Assembly (NCBI RefSeq): GCF_004770905.1
Contig: NZ_RQHT01000014.1
Location: 2,103,001-2,167,000, forward strand
DNA length: 64,000 nt
Direction: 5' to 3'
DNA from: Leptospira bandrabouensis
Lineage (GTDB): Bacteria; Spirochaetota; Leptospiria; Leptospirales; Leptospiraceae
Shown here: positions 29,163-39,768 of the stretch, one piece after another
Layout: every line of letters starts with the position of its first letter
How positions within the stretch are numbered: position 1 is the stretch's first letter
Made by a program: the position numbers and the translations under genes
Notes under the pieces: generated by a model
Told to the model about the DNA's origin: nothing
The model's database searches: none
The model's input: the letters and a program-made list of their open reading frames with translations, nothing else

Positions 29163-30788
29163 ATGACAAAACAAGCCAAGGGAAGTGAGTCAAGTGCCAG
29201 GCGTTCACTTGCCCTATCTTTTTATACATTTTTATCTCGAATTTTGGGTCTTGTGCGTGACCACTTTATGGCTGTTAGTTTTGGAACAGGGATGGTTGCT
29301 TCTGCATTCAGTGTGGCCTACCGACTTCCCAATATGTTTCGAAATTTATTGGCAGAAGGAACACTTAGCCAGTCCTTTATGCCAATTTTTTCTGAATATG
29401 AAAAGATCGGCATTTTAGAAGCTAGGGTGATGGCAGGAACTGTTCTCAGTTTCCTTTTCCTTTGTTTGTCTTTATTTGTAGCTTTGTTTTGGTTTTTTGC
29501 AGCAGGTTTTTTGCCGGCACTTGTGGGTGGGTCACCTGAATATGGGGCACTTGTCGTTGAACTTTCGTTAGTTTTGTTTTTTCTGATAATGACTGCCAGT
29601 TTGTCTTCGATTTTTATGTCGATTTCTAACTCACATCATAATTATTTTGTTCCTTCTTTATCTCCCATCATCCTTAACTTTAGTTATTTGATCGTTTTTA
29701 TTTTTATATTTCCTTTTTATCATGAAATTCGGGAAAAAGTTTTTGTTCTTGCTTATGGAATTGTAACGGGAGGGGTCTTACAACTTCTCGTCCAAGCTTG
29801 GTATGTATACAAAAATGGATATGGTCCCATCTTTCGTTTGAATTTGAAACATCCTGCCATTCGTAAAATTTTTAAATTGATGTTACCAGCTGCGCTTGGA
29901 GGAAGTTTTTACCAAATCGGACTTCTAGTAGATATTTTCCTCGCCAACTACATCCAAAACCAAAACCCAGGACTTGGGGCTGTGGTAAGTTTGGATTATT
30001 CCCAAAGGCTTGTCCAACTTCCTACGGGAATCATTGGAGTGGCACTTGCCACGACCATCCTGCCTTCTCTTTTGAAGGACCTTCGCGAAGGTAGAGAAGA
30101 AAATGTTCCCAAAGAAATATCTGATGTATTGTCGTTTGCCTTCTTTTTAACTCTTCCAGCAAGCATTGGTTTGGCGGTACTTGGGGAAACGGTTTTGGAT
30201 TCGATTTATTACGGGGGACGTTGGGACCATTTAGCAACGATCACTGCTTTTTATCCTTTGGTTTTTTATTCTTTTGCGATTCCGTTTTATAGTATTAATA
30301 AAGTTTTGGTTTCTTCCTATTATGCGTTTTCTGACACAAAAACTCCTTTAAGAATCCAATTGGTTTCTTTTTTCTTAAGTATCTTGGTGAGCATTGGGCT
30401 TATGTTCTTTTTAAAACATTCTGCCATTGCTTTGGCCTCGGCTCTGAGTGCTTCGGTGACTTCTTCCTTATTATTGTATTATTTGAAAGCCCACCAAGTA
30501 AAAATTCCCTTTCTCACTGTCTGGTTTCGTATTTTGAAAATGGTGCCGGCCCTCTTTGGACTTTTTCTTTGGTTAGTTGTTTCTGAATGGATCATAAAAC
30601 CTTTTTTAGTTACCTATCTTTCCGATAGCTTTGGACTTGGTTTTGCCAATGTAAGTCGGCTTTGTCTTGTGGTTTCGATTCTCCCGGCAGTGGTTTTATA
30701 CTTTACGGTGGCAGGGATTACCAAACTACCCGAAGCAGATATTATTTTGGGAAGGTTTTTAAGAAAGTTTCGAAAAAAAGCCTCTTAA
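29163..30788 (+). CDS. murJ: Lipid II flippase MurJ
   Basis: A 541-residue MOP-superfamily transporter with about 14 helices. The N-terminal SFYTFLSRILGLVRDHFMAV and AYRLPNMFRNLLAEGTLSQSF are diagnostic of MurJ/MviN. It flips lipid II across the inner membrane for peptidoglycan synthesis. It begins 11 bp after the STAS/zinc-ribbon gene. Confidence 0.96.
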   Translation: MTKQAKGSESSARRSLALSFYTFLSRILGLVRDHFMAVSFGTGMVASAFSVAYRLPNMFRNLLAEGTLSQSFMPIFSEYEKIGILEARVMAGTVLSFLFLCLSLFVALFWFFAAGFLPALVGGSPEYGALVVELSLVLFFLIMTASLSSIFMSISNSHHNYFVPSLSPIILNFSYLIVFIFIFPFYHEIREKVFVLAYGIVTGGVLQLLVQAWYVYKNGYGPIFRLNLKHPAIRKIFKLMLPAALGGSFYQIGLLVDIFLANYIQNQNPGLGAVVSLDYSQRLVQLPTGIIGVALATTILPSLLKDLREGREENVPKEISDVLSFAFFLTLPASIGLAVLGETVLDSIYYGGRWDHLATITAFYPLVFYSFAIPFYSINKVLVSSYYAFSDTKTPLRIQLVSFFLSILVSIGLMFFLKHSAIALASALSASVTSSLLLYYLKAHQVKIPFLTVWFRILKMVPALFGLFLWLVVSEWIIKPFLVTYLSDSFGLGFANVSRLCLVVSILPAVVLYFTVAGITKLPEADIILGRFLRKFRKKAS

Positions 30789-30856
30789 GGTATTCACACC
30801 AAACTTTCCTTTTGTGATTTTGTTTCTTTTTTCTGGAGAAGGAATCTTAAAAGAAT

Positions 30857-30908
30857 AAAAAAAGCTGATGGATGCTTGCATAGATCCAAAACACCCATCG
30901 GCTTTTTT
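30857..30908. terminator. Bidirectional terminator between murJ and ileS
   Basis: AAAAAAAGCTGATGGAT and ACCCATCGGCTTTTTT form a long imperfect hairpin (two G-U type mismatches) with an A-run on one side and six T residues on the other. It separates two convergent genes. Confidence 0.8.
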
Positions 30909-30956
30909 AGTTTAAAGTTTGTGTACTGAAGTAATTTCTTTACTGCAACCTAAAGT

Positions 30957-33698
30957 TTAAAGTTGGGAAACCACTTCTTCACAACGAACACAGAGTTTTC
31001 CTTCCACAGTAGAAACATGACGCCAACACCTTGGGCATTCATAGTGTCGAGGTTTACGAATTTGGATAGAAGCTTTTTCTCCTTTCCATTCCGAAAACAC
31101 TTCACTAATTTCTTTGTTATCGAAGGAAACTTCCGATACCACAAAGAATAGGCTTAGGTCGTCTTTGGAAAACTTTGTATCTTTTAAGGAATCTCCTGAG
31201 ATGAGAACTTCAGCTTCCAATGATTTCCCGAGTTTTCCCAATTTTCTTGCTTCTTCGAGAGCTTTTTGCACCACCTCTTTTGTTTCAAAGACAGGTGCAA
31301 ATTGGGATTCTAAATCGGAATCAAGTAAGGAAGATAAGTCTGAAAAATCAGAATAAAATACAGAATCTTTTAAACCAAATTCCGTCCATACTTCTTCCGT
31401 TGTGAACGAAAGGATCGGTGAGAGGAGTTTGGTTAAGGTTTCTAAAATGACTGCCAAAACATATTCAGAAGATTTTCTGGATTTTGAGTTTTTGCCATCA
31501 CAGTACATTCTGTCCCGAATGATTTCAAAGTAGTCTTGGGATAAATCCACTGTGCAGAAAACTAGAATTCGATGATAAACCTGATGGAACTGATAGTTCT
31601 CATACAATTTTTTAACATCTTCATTCAGTTTTGCTAATTTATGAAGGTAATACTGATCAATGGCTTCTAAATTTTCCTTTTTCAAATTCCACTGAAGAAC
31701 TTCTGCTTTGGTATTTCCTAAGAGATAGCGGAAGGTATTTCTGATTTTGCGATAAGCCTCCGCCACCGTTTTGATCGAGTCCTTTCCAATTTTGACATCG
31801 TCTCGAAAATCTTGGGTGGAAACCCAAAGCCTAAGGATATCGGCTCCGTATTGGTTGATGATATCTGTTGTGGGATTGATCACGTTTCCAAGGGATTTGG
31901 ACATCGCATGACCTTTTTCATCTAACACATAACCGTGTGTGAGGACAGATCGGTAAGGAGGCCTTTTTCTAATCGCCATGGATGGCCAAAGAGATGATTG
32001 GAACCATCCCCTGTGTTGATCGGAACCTTCCAAATATAAGTCGGCAGGTTCGTTGTTTAATGAATCACCAAATACGGCAAAGCTGGAAACTCCTGAATCA
32101 AACCAAACATCCAAAATATCTTTGTCTTGTTTTAATTCCTCAGAACCACATTTTGTACATTTGGTTCCTTCTGGTAAAAGATCCTTTGCTTCTCTTTCAT
32201 ACCAAACTTCGATCCCTTCTTTTTTGACAATCTGGATGAAGTGTTTGATCGTTTTGTCATCAAGGTGTGTGAATCCACAAGATTTACAAGTAAAAGAAGG
32301 AATGGGAACTCCCCAGTTCCTTTGTCTCGACAAACACCAGTCAGGTCTTGATTCTACCATAGAGCGGATGCGAGTGATTCCCCAATCAGGAATCCATTTT
32401 ACGTTGTCGATCGCTTTTAGAGAATCTTCTCTGAGACCATCGTGGTCGATGGAAAAAAACCATTGTGGTGTTGCACGAAAGATGAGAGGTTTTTTACTCC
32501 TCCAACTATGAGGATAGGAGTGAGTGAATTCAGAATAATGCACGAGGGCATTTTTTTCTTTTAGGAGTTCTACAATTTTAGGATTGGCATCCCAAATTTT
32601 AATTCCCTTCATCATTTCAAATTCGTCCGTATAACGACCGTAATCATCAACAGGAGAAAGCGGAGGAAGTCCTGCTGCCGTTCCTACACGGTAGTCATCC
32701 GTTCCGTGGCCTGGGGCAGTATGGACACAACCTGTTCCCGCATCGAGTGTCACATGATTTCCAAAAAGAGGGATGGATTCACGATCGATAAACGGATGTA
32801 AGAAGGTCATCTTTCCCAGTTCGGTGCTCGTTAACGATTTAATTTTTGTGAGAGTGATCCCTGTTTTTTGTTCTACAGATTCTTTTAATCCATCCGCAAG
32901 GATCAGTCTTCCGTGAGAATCAGATTGGAAAAGAGAGTAGTCTAGTTCCTCATTAAAACAAATCGCAAGGTTTGCCGGAAGTGTCCAGGGAGTGGTGGTC
33001 CAGATCAAACAGTAAGTGTCGGCCTCGCCCTTTACTGCAAACTTTACATAAATTGAAGGGGAGACATGGTTTTGGTATTCGATCTCGGCTTCCGCATGGG
33101 CAGTCGCTAAATCAATACACCAATACACAGGTTTTTTTCCTTTGTAGATATATCCTTTTTCAAAAAGGGATCCAAATACTTCCACGATCCTTGCTTCAAA
33201 TTCAGGAGCCATGGTGAGATACTTTTTATCTTCTTCCCAGAAACATAAAAATCGACTTAAATCTTCCCCTTGTTTTCCTACAAACTCAGCCGCATACTCA
33301 CGGCATTTTTTTCGAAGTTCGCTTGGGCTAGTGTTCCTTGCTTCTTTACCAAGATTTTTTAACACCTGTACTTCGATGGGAAGTCCATGACAGTCCCAAC
33401 CAGGAATCATATCGGTTTGGAAACCGGAAAGAGATTTTGATTTAACAATGATATCTTTTAAAATTTTATTGAGAGCGTGTCCAACATGGAAATTTCCATT
33501 GGCGTAAGGAGGTCCATCGTGTAATACAAACGAAGGTTTGGATTTACGAATTTCCTTCATCTTTTGGAAGACTTTTTTCTCCTTCCAAATTTTAATTTGA
33601 CCTGGTTCACGATTTGCCAGGTCGGCTTTCATGGGAAAGGAGGTCTCAGGGAGAAGAACCGTTTTAGAATAGGGATTTTCCGTTTCTGGTTTGGCCAT
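30957..33698 (-). CDS. ileS: Isoleucyl-tRNA synthetase
   Basis: A 913-residue class I synthetase. The HIGH motif is HVGH (71-74) in [15 protein letters not shown], the KMSKS loop is HAMSKSLGN, and the C-terminal zinc site is CPRCW...LCVRC. The editing domain has the usual [11 protein letters not shown]. Length is normal for bacterial IleS. I see no T-box or other leader upstream. It stands apart, with a terminator downstream. Confidence 0.97.
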   Translation of the reverse strand: MAKPETENPYSKTVLLPETSFPMKADLANREPGQIKIWKEKKVFQKMKEIRKSKPSFVLHDGPPYANGNFHVGHALNKILKDIIVKSKSLSGFQTDMIPGWDCHGLPIEVQVLKNLGKEARNTSPSELRKKCREYAAEFVGKQGEDLSRFLCFWEEDKKYLTMAPEFEARIVEVFGSLFEKGYIYKGKKPVYWCIDLATAHAEAEIEYQNHVSPSIYVKFAVKGEADTYCLIWTTTPWTLPANLAICFNEELDYSLFQSDSHGRLILADGLKESVEQKTGITLTKIKSLTSTELGKMTFLHPFIDRESIPLFGNHVTLDAGTGCVHTAPGHGTDDYRVGTAAGLPPLSPVDDYGRYTDEFEMMKGIKIWDANPKIVELLKEKNALVHYSEFTHSYPHSWRSKKPLIFRATPQWFFSIDHDGLREDSLKAIDNVKWIPDWGITRIRSMVESRPDWCLSRQRNWGVPIPSFTCKSCGFTHLDDKTIKHFIQIVKKEGIEVWYEREAKDLLPEGTKCTKCGSEELKQDKDILDVWFDSGVSSFAVFGDSLNNEPADLYLEGSDQHRGWFQSSLWPSMAIRKRPPYRSVLTHGYVLDEKGHAMSKSLGNVINPTTDIINQYGADILRLWVSTQDFRDDVKIGKDSIKTVAEAYRKIRNTFRYLLGNTKAEVLQWNLKKENLEAIDQYYLHKLAKLNEDVKKLYENYQFHQVYHRILVFCTVDLSQDYFEIIRDRMYCDGKNSKSRKSSEYVLAVILETLTKLLSPILSFTTEEVWTEFGLKDSVFYSDFSDLSSLLDSDLESQFAPVFETKEVVQKALEEARKLGKLGKSLEAEVLISGDSLKDTKFSKDDLSLFFVVSEVSFDNKEISEVFSEWKGEKASIQIRKPRHYECPRCWRHVSTVEGKLCVRCEEVVSQL

Positions 33699-33757
33699 AG
33701 TAAGACCAATGTTTGTGGTCTAGGCCAAAGAGAAAACGGAAAAAAAATCTGCAGTTC

Positions 33758-34387
33758 CTAGAGTTTGACTCGGACATTGGGGAGTTCGTCCCGTAGTCTT
33801 ACCACATCGGATTTTTCGAGTAGGGTTTTTTGTAAAACGAGTTGTTTTAGATGGTTAAGTTTTGCGAGGTTTTTGGGAAGAGTTTTATACTCCCTCATAA
33901 GGCTTAAATCAAGGATTTCTAAATGGGGGAGTGCGGCGATCACTTCTACGTCGGCCTCTGTTAGTTGCACTTTGGTTTCATCCATTGCCAAAGTTTTTAA
34001 TTTTTGTAATCGTGTTAAAACAGGAGGAATTTCAGTCAGTTCCGTTCTTCCTAGAAGTAGTACTTCCAAGTTTTCTAAATTTCCAATTTCTTCTGGCAGG
34101 GTTTGGAGAGGGTTACCAAAAAGATTGAGGATCTTTAATTGTTTCAGGTTACCCAGCTCTTTTGGGAGCGATTTGAGTGAGTCGTATTGGAGGGTAAGTT
34201 CTTCTACTTTTGTCAAATTTCCAATGGATGCCGGCAGGACTCCCACTTCTTTGTTCGAAAGATTTAGGACCCGATCTTCCTTGTGGTTTTCAAACCATTC
34301 CTCTGCATTGACTACATCCTTATTTGTACAATGGGAAAAGGATGTTAGAAATAAAATAGTAATTGTTGTGTATACAAATGACTTCAT
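33758..34387 (-). CDS. Leucine-rich repeat lipoprotein (predicted)
   Basis: A 209-residue protein. The N-terminus is a signal peptide with a possible relaxed lipobox ending at C20 (TSFSHC). From about residue 35 come six to seven LRR units of about 23 residues with consensus L..LP..IGNL..L..L. Leptospira carry many such surface LRR proteins. Histidine at -1 of the Cys is unusual for a lipobox, so lipidation is uncertain. It lies 13 bp downstream of the large 723-residue gene. Confidence 0.8.
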   Translation of the reverse strand: MKSFVYTTITILFLTSFSHCTNKDVVNAEEWFENHKEDRVLNLSNKEVGVLPASIGNLTKVEELTLQYDSLKSLPKELGNLKQLKILNLFGNPLQTLPEEIGNLENLEVLLLGRTELTEIPPVLTRLQKLKTLAMDETKVQLTEADVEVIAALPHLEILDLSLMREYKTLPKNLAKLNHLKQLVLQKTLLEKSDVVRLRDELPNVRVKL

Positions 34388-34400
34388 AAAACCAGGTTTA

Positions 34401-36572
34401 TCATTTCAAATATTTGTTATAGCCAAATTCTAATTCCCTGATGATAAACTGAATGTAATCCATTTGGTCTCGGTCAGATTTATAAATGCTTGCTTCTTTA
34501 CGATAGTATTCTGCGAGTTGGGTTCGAAATAAAATAGTGCGAAAGTCTGCTTTAGAAAGGATAAGTTCCTTAGGCCTGTTTTTTAACTGGATGGCTTCAG
34601 GGATTTTCATTACAACAGAAATCTGTAAGATGGCATGTTCAATCTCTGCCACAATTTTGTTTGTGTCTTTTTTTTGATCAACTGCCGGGAGTTGGTTTTT
34701 GATATCTTCTACACAATCTTCAATGTGATTTCGTAATCTTTTAAAATCATAAACCTTTTCGGCAATGCTATTAAACTTTTTTGGATATATAAAACCTTCT
34801 GCCACTTTTGCAATTCCAAGAGACCGGTTCTCTTTGGGAACAGTGGATGTTTGTTTTTCTGGAATTTGTTTCTTTTTTCCATCGTTACGATAGAGATATC
34901 CAAAAAAAAGTCCCACAAGGAAACTAAACATAAATCCACTTACAATATAATCTAGAGAACCTAGAAATAAAGAAATTAGAGTAATTACTGATGCTAAAGT
35001 TAAAAAACTAAAAACACCAATGGGGACATGAAATTTTTCCTGGAGTGCTGAAAAAGAAAATCTTGGTTCATTGGAACTCGTTTGGTTTGTATCATTTTCT
35101 TCCTCCACTACTTTTTCTAGAATTTCTTCTTTATCTATGTTTTCATCCGATCTATTTTTTAAGATCACTCGGATTTGGTCTAAGATAGGAAGTTCGTTTC
35201 GATAATTTAAATCTGTTTTGGCTAGAGCCAAAGTATTGGCTTCTACTTTCGAAAGTTTTTTCTGATCCAATGCAAATAGGATATGAAATGTTTCTTCTTT
35301 CATAGCCAAACATCCATAGGTTTCAGAAAGAGAAGAAACTATTTTGGAAATAACGTCTGTTACTTCCCTTTCTGTTTTTAGTCCTAAAGATTTTATTTCA
35401 GAAATTAAATCGATTTTAGTGAGAGTGAGTGTATTTGTAGTATTATCCTCGATTCGTTTTCCAAGTGTTTTGATGAGTGAAGAGACTGCCTCTTCGGAAT
35501 CTTCTTTTTTTTGTTCTTTTAAACGTTTCGAAAGTTTATCTAAAATTAAAAGACTATCTTTTATGTTATTTCCTATTCGTTTGCCTTCTTCGGTTGTGAA
35601 TTTATCAAAGGGAAATTCTTCGAGTAGAGTGGTGAGTTTAGGAACAAGATTAATTCCCAGTTTTAGAAGTTCTTCGGTATGAGTCGGAATACCAATTTCC
35701 AATTCGTTTAATTTGTCTAAAAAACCAACATATTTGTTTTCATTGGCAAACCGTTTGAGATAAGGAAAGGAAAAAGTTCTTAACCCGTCCAGTTGCACTG
35801 CCAAATGACGTGCATATTCAGGGTTATGTGTACCATTTGGTAAAATCAGATGGTATCCCGGAATGATTTCTACTAGTTTAGCAGTCTCTTTTCCTCTTGT
35901 GATTACATCCTGGATGAAATCTTTCATGGGAATGTATCCATAAGATTCCATTGTTTTGCGAATCATTAATTCGAGTTCTGTTTCATAACTGAGTTTTGTT
36001 GGAAAAAAATAGGTATTACCTTTTTGGTCTGTCCGAACTAAAGTTGAGCCTGGATGTACTTCATCTAAAATAATTTCGCGACTGGCTCGGTTTTTTAATA
36101 ATTGGTCTATTAAGTCAACGCTGTATTTAAAGCAGGCACGACGAAAGGGAGTAATATCCGTCTTTTCTCTGTTTTGTGGCGCTATCATGCTGATTCGCAT
36201 AGTCAGCTTTTGATCCACTGGCAACAAAAATGGATAAAAATAAACTACAGGTTCCCTGTTATGTTCCGTAAGACCTGCCAGTTCCTTTAGAGCTTCGGCA
36301 ATGGCGATTTGTGTTTTATGACTTTCGGTAAGTTGTACTTGTTTGGAAAGGAATTCAGGAATGGAATCAACCGTAAGCAGTAGAGAGGGTGTGATTTCAG
36401 CGCTCCCATGCATTTCTAGACGTCTATGGCGCACACGAAGTTCTTCTAAAATGGCCTGTGAAGTCATGGAATAACTGGCAATATTTTTAGGTAGTTGGAT
36501 AAAAAATATTGGATCCGTTGTGTCTCCTGTGTGTGGAGTTTCTGCGTTTATGGGATCATTGAATGGTTCCAA
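34401..36572 (-). CDS. Large membrane-anchored protein of unknown function
   Basis: A 723-residue protein. Residues 1-510 are soluble and helix-rich with coiled-coil stretches; two hydrophobic segments span about 514-560 (VFSFLTLASVITLISLFLG and SGFMFSFLVGLFFGYLY), followed by a cytoplasmic 160-residue helical tail. No signal peptide is present, so both ends are probably cytoplasmic. I recognise no domain. It precedes the LRR lipoprotein on the same strand. Confidence 0.72.
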   Translation of the reverse strand: MEPFNDPINAETPHTGDTTDPIFFIQLPKNIASYSMTSQAILEELRVRHRRLEMHGSAEITPSLLLTVDSIPEFLSKQVQLTESHKTQIAIAEALKELAGLTEHNREPVVYFYPFLLPVDQKLTMRISMIAPQNREKTDITPFRRACFKYSVDLIDQLLKNRASREIILDEVHPGSTLVRTDQKGNTYFFPTKLSYETELELMIRKTMESYGYIPMKDFIQDVITRGKETAKLVEIIPGYHLILPNGTHNPEYARHLAVQLDGLRTFSFPYLKRFANENKYVGFLDKLNELEIGIPTHTEELLKLGINLVPKLTTLLEEFPFDKFTTEEGKRIGNNIKDSLLILDKLSKRLKEQKKEDSEEAVSSLIKTLGKRIEDNTTNTLTLTKIDLISEIKSLGLKTEREVTDVISKIVSSLSETYGCLAMKEETFHILFALDQKKLSKVEANTLALAKTDLNYRNELPILDQIRVILKNRSDENIDKEEILEKVVEEENDTNQTSSNEPRFSFSALQEKFHVPIGVFSFLTLASVITLISLFLGSLDYIVSGFMFSFLVGLFFGYLYRNDGKKKQIPEKQTSTVPKENRSLGIAKVAEGFIYPKKFNSIAEKVYDFKRLRNHIEDCVEDIKNQLPAVDQKKDTNKIVAEIEHAILQISVVMKIPEAIQLKNRPKELILSKADFRTILFRTQLAEYYRKEASIYKSDRDQMDYIQFIIRELEFGYNKYLK

Positions 36573-36792
36573 AATATACCTTCTGCAAACAAGTTTCAGA
36601 ATCTATTTTCGACAACGCAAGAGAGAATTCTGGCTTTCTTTGGATTCATTTTGCAAAACAGAGTGGATGGAACCGGCACTAAAAAGACCCCATACATTTG
36701 TATTTGTACGTAAAAAAAAATGGATCAGAAATCCAAATATCATCATTCCAGAACATGAAAGATTAAAATTTTATGAACAAATAATTTATTGA
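36520..36792 (+). CDS. Doubtful small ORF
   Basis: A 90-codon frame (alternative ATG at 36550) in the 255-bp space between two divergent genes; its first 53 bp are antisense to the start of the 723-residue gene. The C-terminal half is basic and aromatic (WIRNPNIIIPEHERLKFYE) and looks protein-like, but there is no ribosome-binding site. Listed because the space is otherwise empty. Confidence 0.25.
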   Translation: MSPVCGVSAFMGSLNGSKIYLLQTSFRIYFRQRKREFWLSLDSFCKTEWMEPALKRPHTFVFVRKKKWIRNPNIIIPEHERLKFYEQIIY

Positions 36793-36827
36793 TTAGACTT
36801 TCTTGTTTTTAATTCGTCTATTAGCAT

Positions 36828-38369
36828 ATGGATATTAGATTGGCAGCGGTTCTTTCGGAACGCCAAAAAAAAGTAGATACATTTTTTCTTTGGGCGATTT
36901 TGGCCCACACTCCTCTTGTTTTTTTTCTTTCTTTAGGTTATGGAGCGACAACCGTAGTAACCCTTTCTGCTCTCGCGATTTCTTTAGTTTCCTTTCTTTT
37001 TTATAAGATAGCACGTGGCTCTTTTTTTCTTAGAGCATGGAACGGAGCAACTCTTATGATGTTTAGTGCTCTTATGATCCAGGCACAATTTGGCCGGATC
37101 GAGATGCACTTTCATGTTTTTAGTGCTCTTGCCATTCTTTTTGTTTATGAAGATTGGAGGGTTTTGTTTGTTGCCGCTGCTACCATCGCCGTACACCACT
37201 TAGTGGGAAATTATGTCCAAGAATTTGGTACCGTGATTTGGGGAACCAAAGTGATGGTTTACAGTTATGGAACAGGACTTGATATTGTTGTTACCCATGC
37301 TTTATTTGTAGTATTTGAAACGGGGATTCTCATTTATTTTTCCATTCGCTCTGTAACTGACTTAAAAAAACAAATCGAATCCCAAACTAATTTGGAAACT
37401 GTGATTGCTGGTGTCACAGCAGCTCTAGATGAAGTTTCTACTGGTACAAAAACATTTATAGAAAACTCCAATTTGATTTCGCAGAAAGTAAAGGAATTCC
37501 AAACTTCATTCCAAACACAATCCTCATCGATTGAAGCCATTTCTGCGGCCACAGAAGAAACTGCTGCTTCCAGCCAATTGATTTTAGAAGGATCCAATCG
37601 CCAGATTGGTGAAGTGAAAACGGTTGAGGAATTAAATCGGAATTTATTTAGTTTGAGTGAGGGTTTTGTTTCTTCATTAGAAGTGATGCGTTCCAAAATC
37701 CAAGAGTCAGCCGATAGTGTTAAAAAAACAGAAACTGAATTTTCCGGTCTTTACCAATCGATGGAAGTTGCTGTTGATGATTCTGAAAAAATGGAAGAAA
37801 TTTTAGAATTAATTTCTGATATTGCAGAAAAGGTCAACTTACTTTCGTTAAATGCATCAATTGAAGCGGCTCGTGCTGGTGATGCAGGACGGGGGTTTGC
37901 TGTGGTTGCTTCTGAAATTTCTAAACTTGCGGATTCCACTGCAGAAGCTACTAAAAACATTTCGTCCATTTCGGGAAAAATTAAATCGGCCATCCAAGTA
38001 AGTTTCAAACAGTCCAATCAAATCAACCAAACCGTTCAAAGTTTTGTGAAGTCCATTCTCTCTTCAGAAGAAGGAATGCGAGAGCTGACGGTTAAAATTA
38101 CAGGAACTCTTTCTGCATTTGAAAAACAAGAACAAGCCTTACTTACTTTGGATCAAATTGCTCAAGAAATGCAAGTCTCCAGTAAAGAACAATCCACAAG
38201 TATGGATGATATTTCTAAATCCATTTTTGACCTAAATGTTAAAACACAAACCAATTTAGGCACTTGCGCGAATATGATTGGCCTCATTGATAAAGGAAAT
38301 TTTATATTTAATGGTTTGAAAGATTCGGTAGAAACCTTAGCGGCAATCATCGAAGATGAAAAATCTTAA
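36828..38369 (+). CDS. Methyl-accepting chemotaxis protein with multi-helix membrane sensor
   Basis: A 513-residue receptor. Residues 15-185 form about six membrane helices in place of a periplasmic domain, with conserved-looking histidines H94, H96, H123 and H124 (EMHFHVF and AVHHLVGN) and YEDW (107-110). Residues 190-513 are a coiled-coil signalling region with the hairpin tip [20 protein letters not shown]. No HAMP domain is obvious. It would signal to CheA/CheW. The SCO-like gene overlaps its 3' end by 14 bp. Confidence 0.88.
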   Translation: MDIRLAAVLSERQKKVDTFFLWAILAHTPLVFFLSLGYGATTVVTLSALAISLVSFLFYKIARGSFFLRAWNGATLMMFSALMIQAQFGRIEMHFHVFSALAILFVYEDWRVLFVAAATIAVHHLVGNYVQEFGTVIWGTKVMVYSYGTGLDIVVTHALFVVFETGILIYFSIRSVTDLKKQIESQTNLETVIAGVTAALDEVSTGTKTFIENSNLISQKVKEFQTSFQTQSSSIEAISAATEETAASSQLILEGSNRQIGEVKTVEELNRNLFSLSEGFVSSLEVMRSKIQESADSVKKTETEFSGLYQSMEVAVDDSEKMEEILELISDIAEKVNLLSLNASIEAARAGDAGRGFAVVASEISKLADSTAEATKNISSISGKIKSAIQVSFKQSNQINQTVQSFVKSILSSEEGMRELTVKITGTLSAFEKQEQALLTLDQIAQEMQVSSKEQSTSMDDISKSIFDLNVKTQTNLGTCANMIGLIDKGNFIFNGLKDSVETLAAIIEDEKS

Positions 38370-38919
38370 TCCATTTTTATTAAGAATCCTACTTTTTGGT
38401 TTCGGGATCTTAATTCTTTTCGTTTTAAGTTTTATGATTTCTTTCTTTGGTGGAAAATCACGATTAGTGGACTGTCCTTTTTGTTCGAAAAAATTTTCTA
38501 AAGAACCACGGGATTCTTGGATTTTGATTTATCCAGGTCTTGTGGGTTGTGGTAAAAAATGTCCTTTAGCACTGGAGGCCCTTCGCCGTTTTAAAGAGAG
38601 ATTTCCGGAAATCCAATCATCCTTCTATTTTTTAGTCACCGATCCTAGTGAATCAGAAGAAGCAATATCCTCATATTTGGCCTATTACCAAAAAAGCATA
38701 CAGATTAAGGCATTAAGGCCAGAGACAGAGGAAGAAATTGTTTTTTATCGCAAGTTAGGTGCTTATCTTCCAATTCATCCATCGTTAAAACAAAGAGACG
38801 AACATGGAACTCAATTTTTTTTAGTCCCACCCAACCGTGATACTATGTATTTAATACCGAAATTGGGAGAGAAAGAATGGATTGAATTGAAACAAGAAAT
38901 ATTATATGATAATCATTAA
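38356..38919 (+). CDS. SCO1/SenC-like membrane-anchored thiol protein
   Basis: A 187-residue protein with one N-terminal membrane helix (residues 8-32). A CPFC pair (C40, C43) is followed by a thioredoxin-like domain whose active site is C65-GKK-C69-P, matching the CxxxCP of SCO copper chaperones. The distal His of SCO proteins may be in [10 protein letters not shown]. Cytochrome oxidase assembly is the usual SCO role, but the link to a chemoreceptor (14-bp overlap) is unexplained. Confidence 0.65.
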   Translation: MKNLNPFLLRILLFGFGILILFVLSFMISFFGGKSRLVDCPFCSKKFSKEPRDSWILIYPGLVGCGKKCPLALEALRRFKERFPEIQSSFYFLVTDPSESEEAISSYLAYYQKSIQIKALRPETEEEIVFYRKLGAYLPIHPSLKQRDEHGTQFFLVPPNRDTMYLIPKLGEKEWIELKQEILYDNH

Positions 38920-38925
38920 CAAATG

Positions 38926-39687
38926 TTAATGGATCATGTGGTAAACTTCTTTCATTTCTTCTCTGAGTAGTTTCATTTTATTTGGAACATCAGGATGAGA
39001 AATATCCGTTGGATTGAGTAAATAGTTCTCTGGACCAAGTTCTCGTATCATCATTTTTGTCTGCCAAGTGTTGTCTTGTGGCATATTGATATCAGAAAGG
39101 AAGGTATAGTTTCTTTTGATTTCTGGTTTTACAAAATCCAAAATGGAATTGAAATGGTGATCGTTGTAAATTTTTCTACCATCCGCTAATCGTGTGTAGC
39201 CGCGAACTACATAATCGATATAAACCACATCACATTCAAAGGCTTCGAATAAAAAATTAATGGAGTCGAGAGGAATGATCTCACCACAAGTGGAAATATC
39301 AATGTCCACTCGAAAAGAACAAATCCCATCAGGATCTGCCGCATCGGGATAGGTGTGGACAGTGATATGTGATTTGTCTAGGTGCATGCTGACCTGTGCC
39401 GTAGGGATTGGATTTCCGCCACCTTTCACATCACTCATTAGAACCATAGCTGAAGCCCCTACAGGATCGTAGTCTTGTGCAGAAACCGAAAGGATATTGG
39501 CATCAATTCGTTTGACAATCTCTTTAGAGATTTCTGTAATTTTGCTAGCATTGTATTTGTCGTGGATATAACTTACGTATCTACCTTTTTGTTCGTCATC
39601 CAAAGTGATGCAAAAATCGTAGAGGTTAAAACTCAAAACTTTTGTCAGATTGTTGAAACCGGAAAGTTTGATTTTTTCTTTATCCAT
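38926..39687 (-). CDS. speD: S-adenosylmethionine decarboxylase, proenzyme
   Basis: A 253-residue enzyme of the E. coli SpeD type. The self-cleavage site is K105-S106 in HLDKSHITVHTYP, producing the pyruvoyl group; C134 in STCG is the catalytic Cys. It decarboxylates SAM to supply aminopropyl groups for spermidine. No speE is adjacent. It is divergent from the GH13 gene. Confidence 0.95.
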   Translation of the reverse strand: MDKEKIKLSGFNNLTKVLSFNLYDFCITLDDEQKGRYVSYIHDKYNASKITEISKEIVKRIDANILSVSAQDYDPVGASAMVLMSDVKGGGNPIPTAQVSMHLDKSHITVHTYPDAADPDGICSFRVDIDISTCGEIIPLDSINFLFEAFECDVVYIDYVVRGYTRLADGRKIYNDHHFNSILDFVKPEIKRNYTFLSDINMPQDNTWQTKMMIRELGPENYLLNPTDISHPDVPNKMKLLREEMKEVYHMIH

Positions 39688-39768
39688 TGCTACCTGCTTG
39701 TATAAAGAACAGAAATTCGGTATTTAGGTAAGAGGCAACTGAAATAACGGGGAAGTTTTAGAAAAGTC

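Noticed and set aside
33699..33757. T-box leader for ileS
   Set aside because: The upstream space is only tens of bases and has no specifier-loop or T-box motif.
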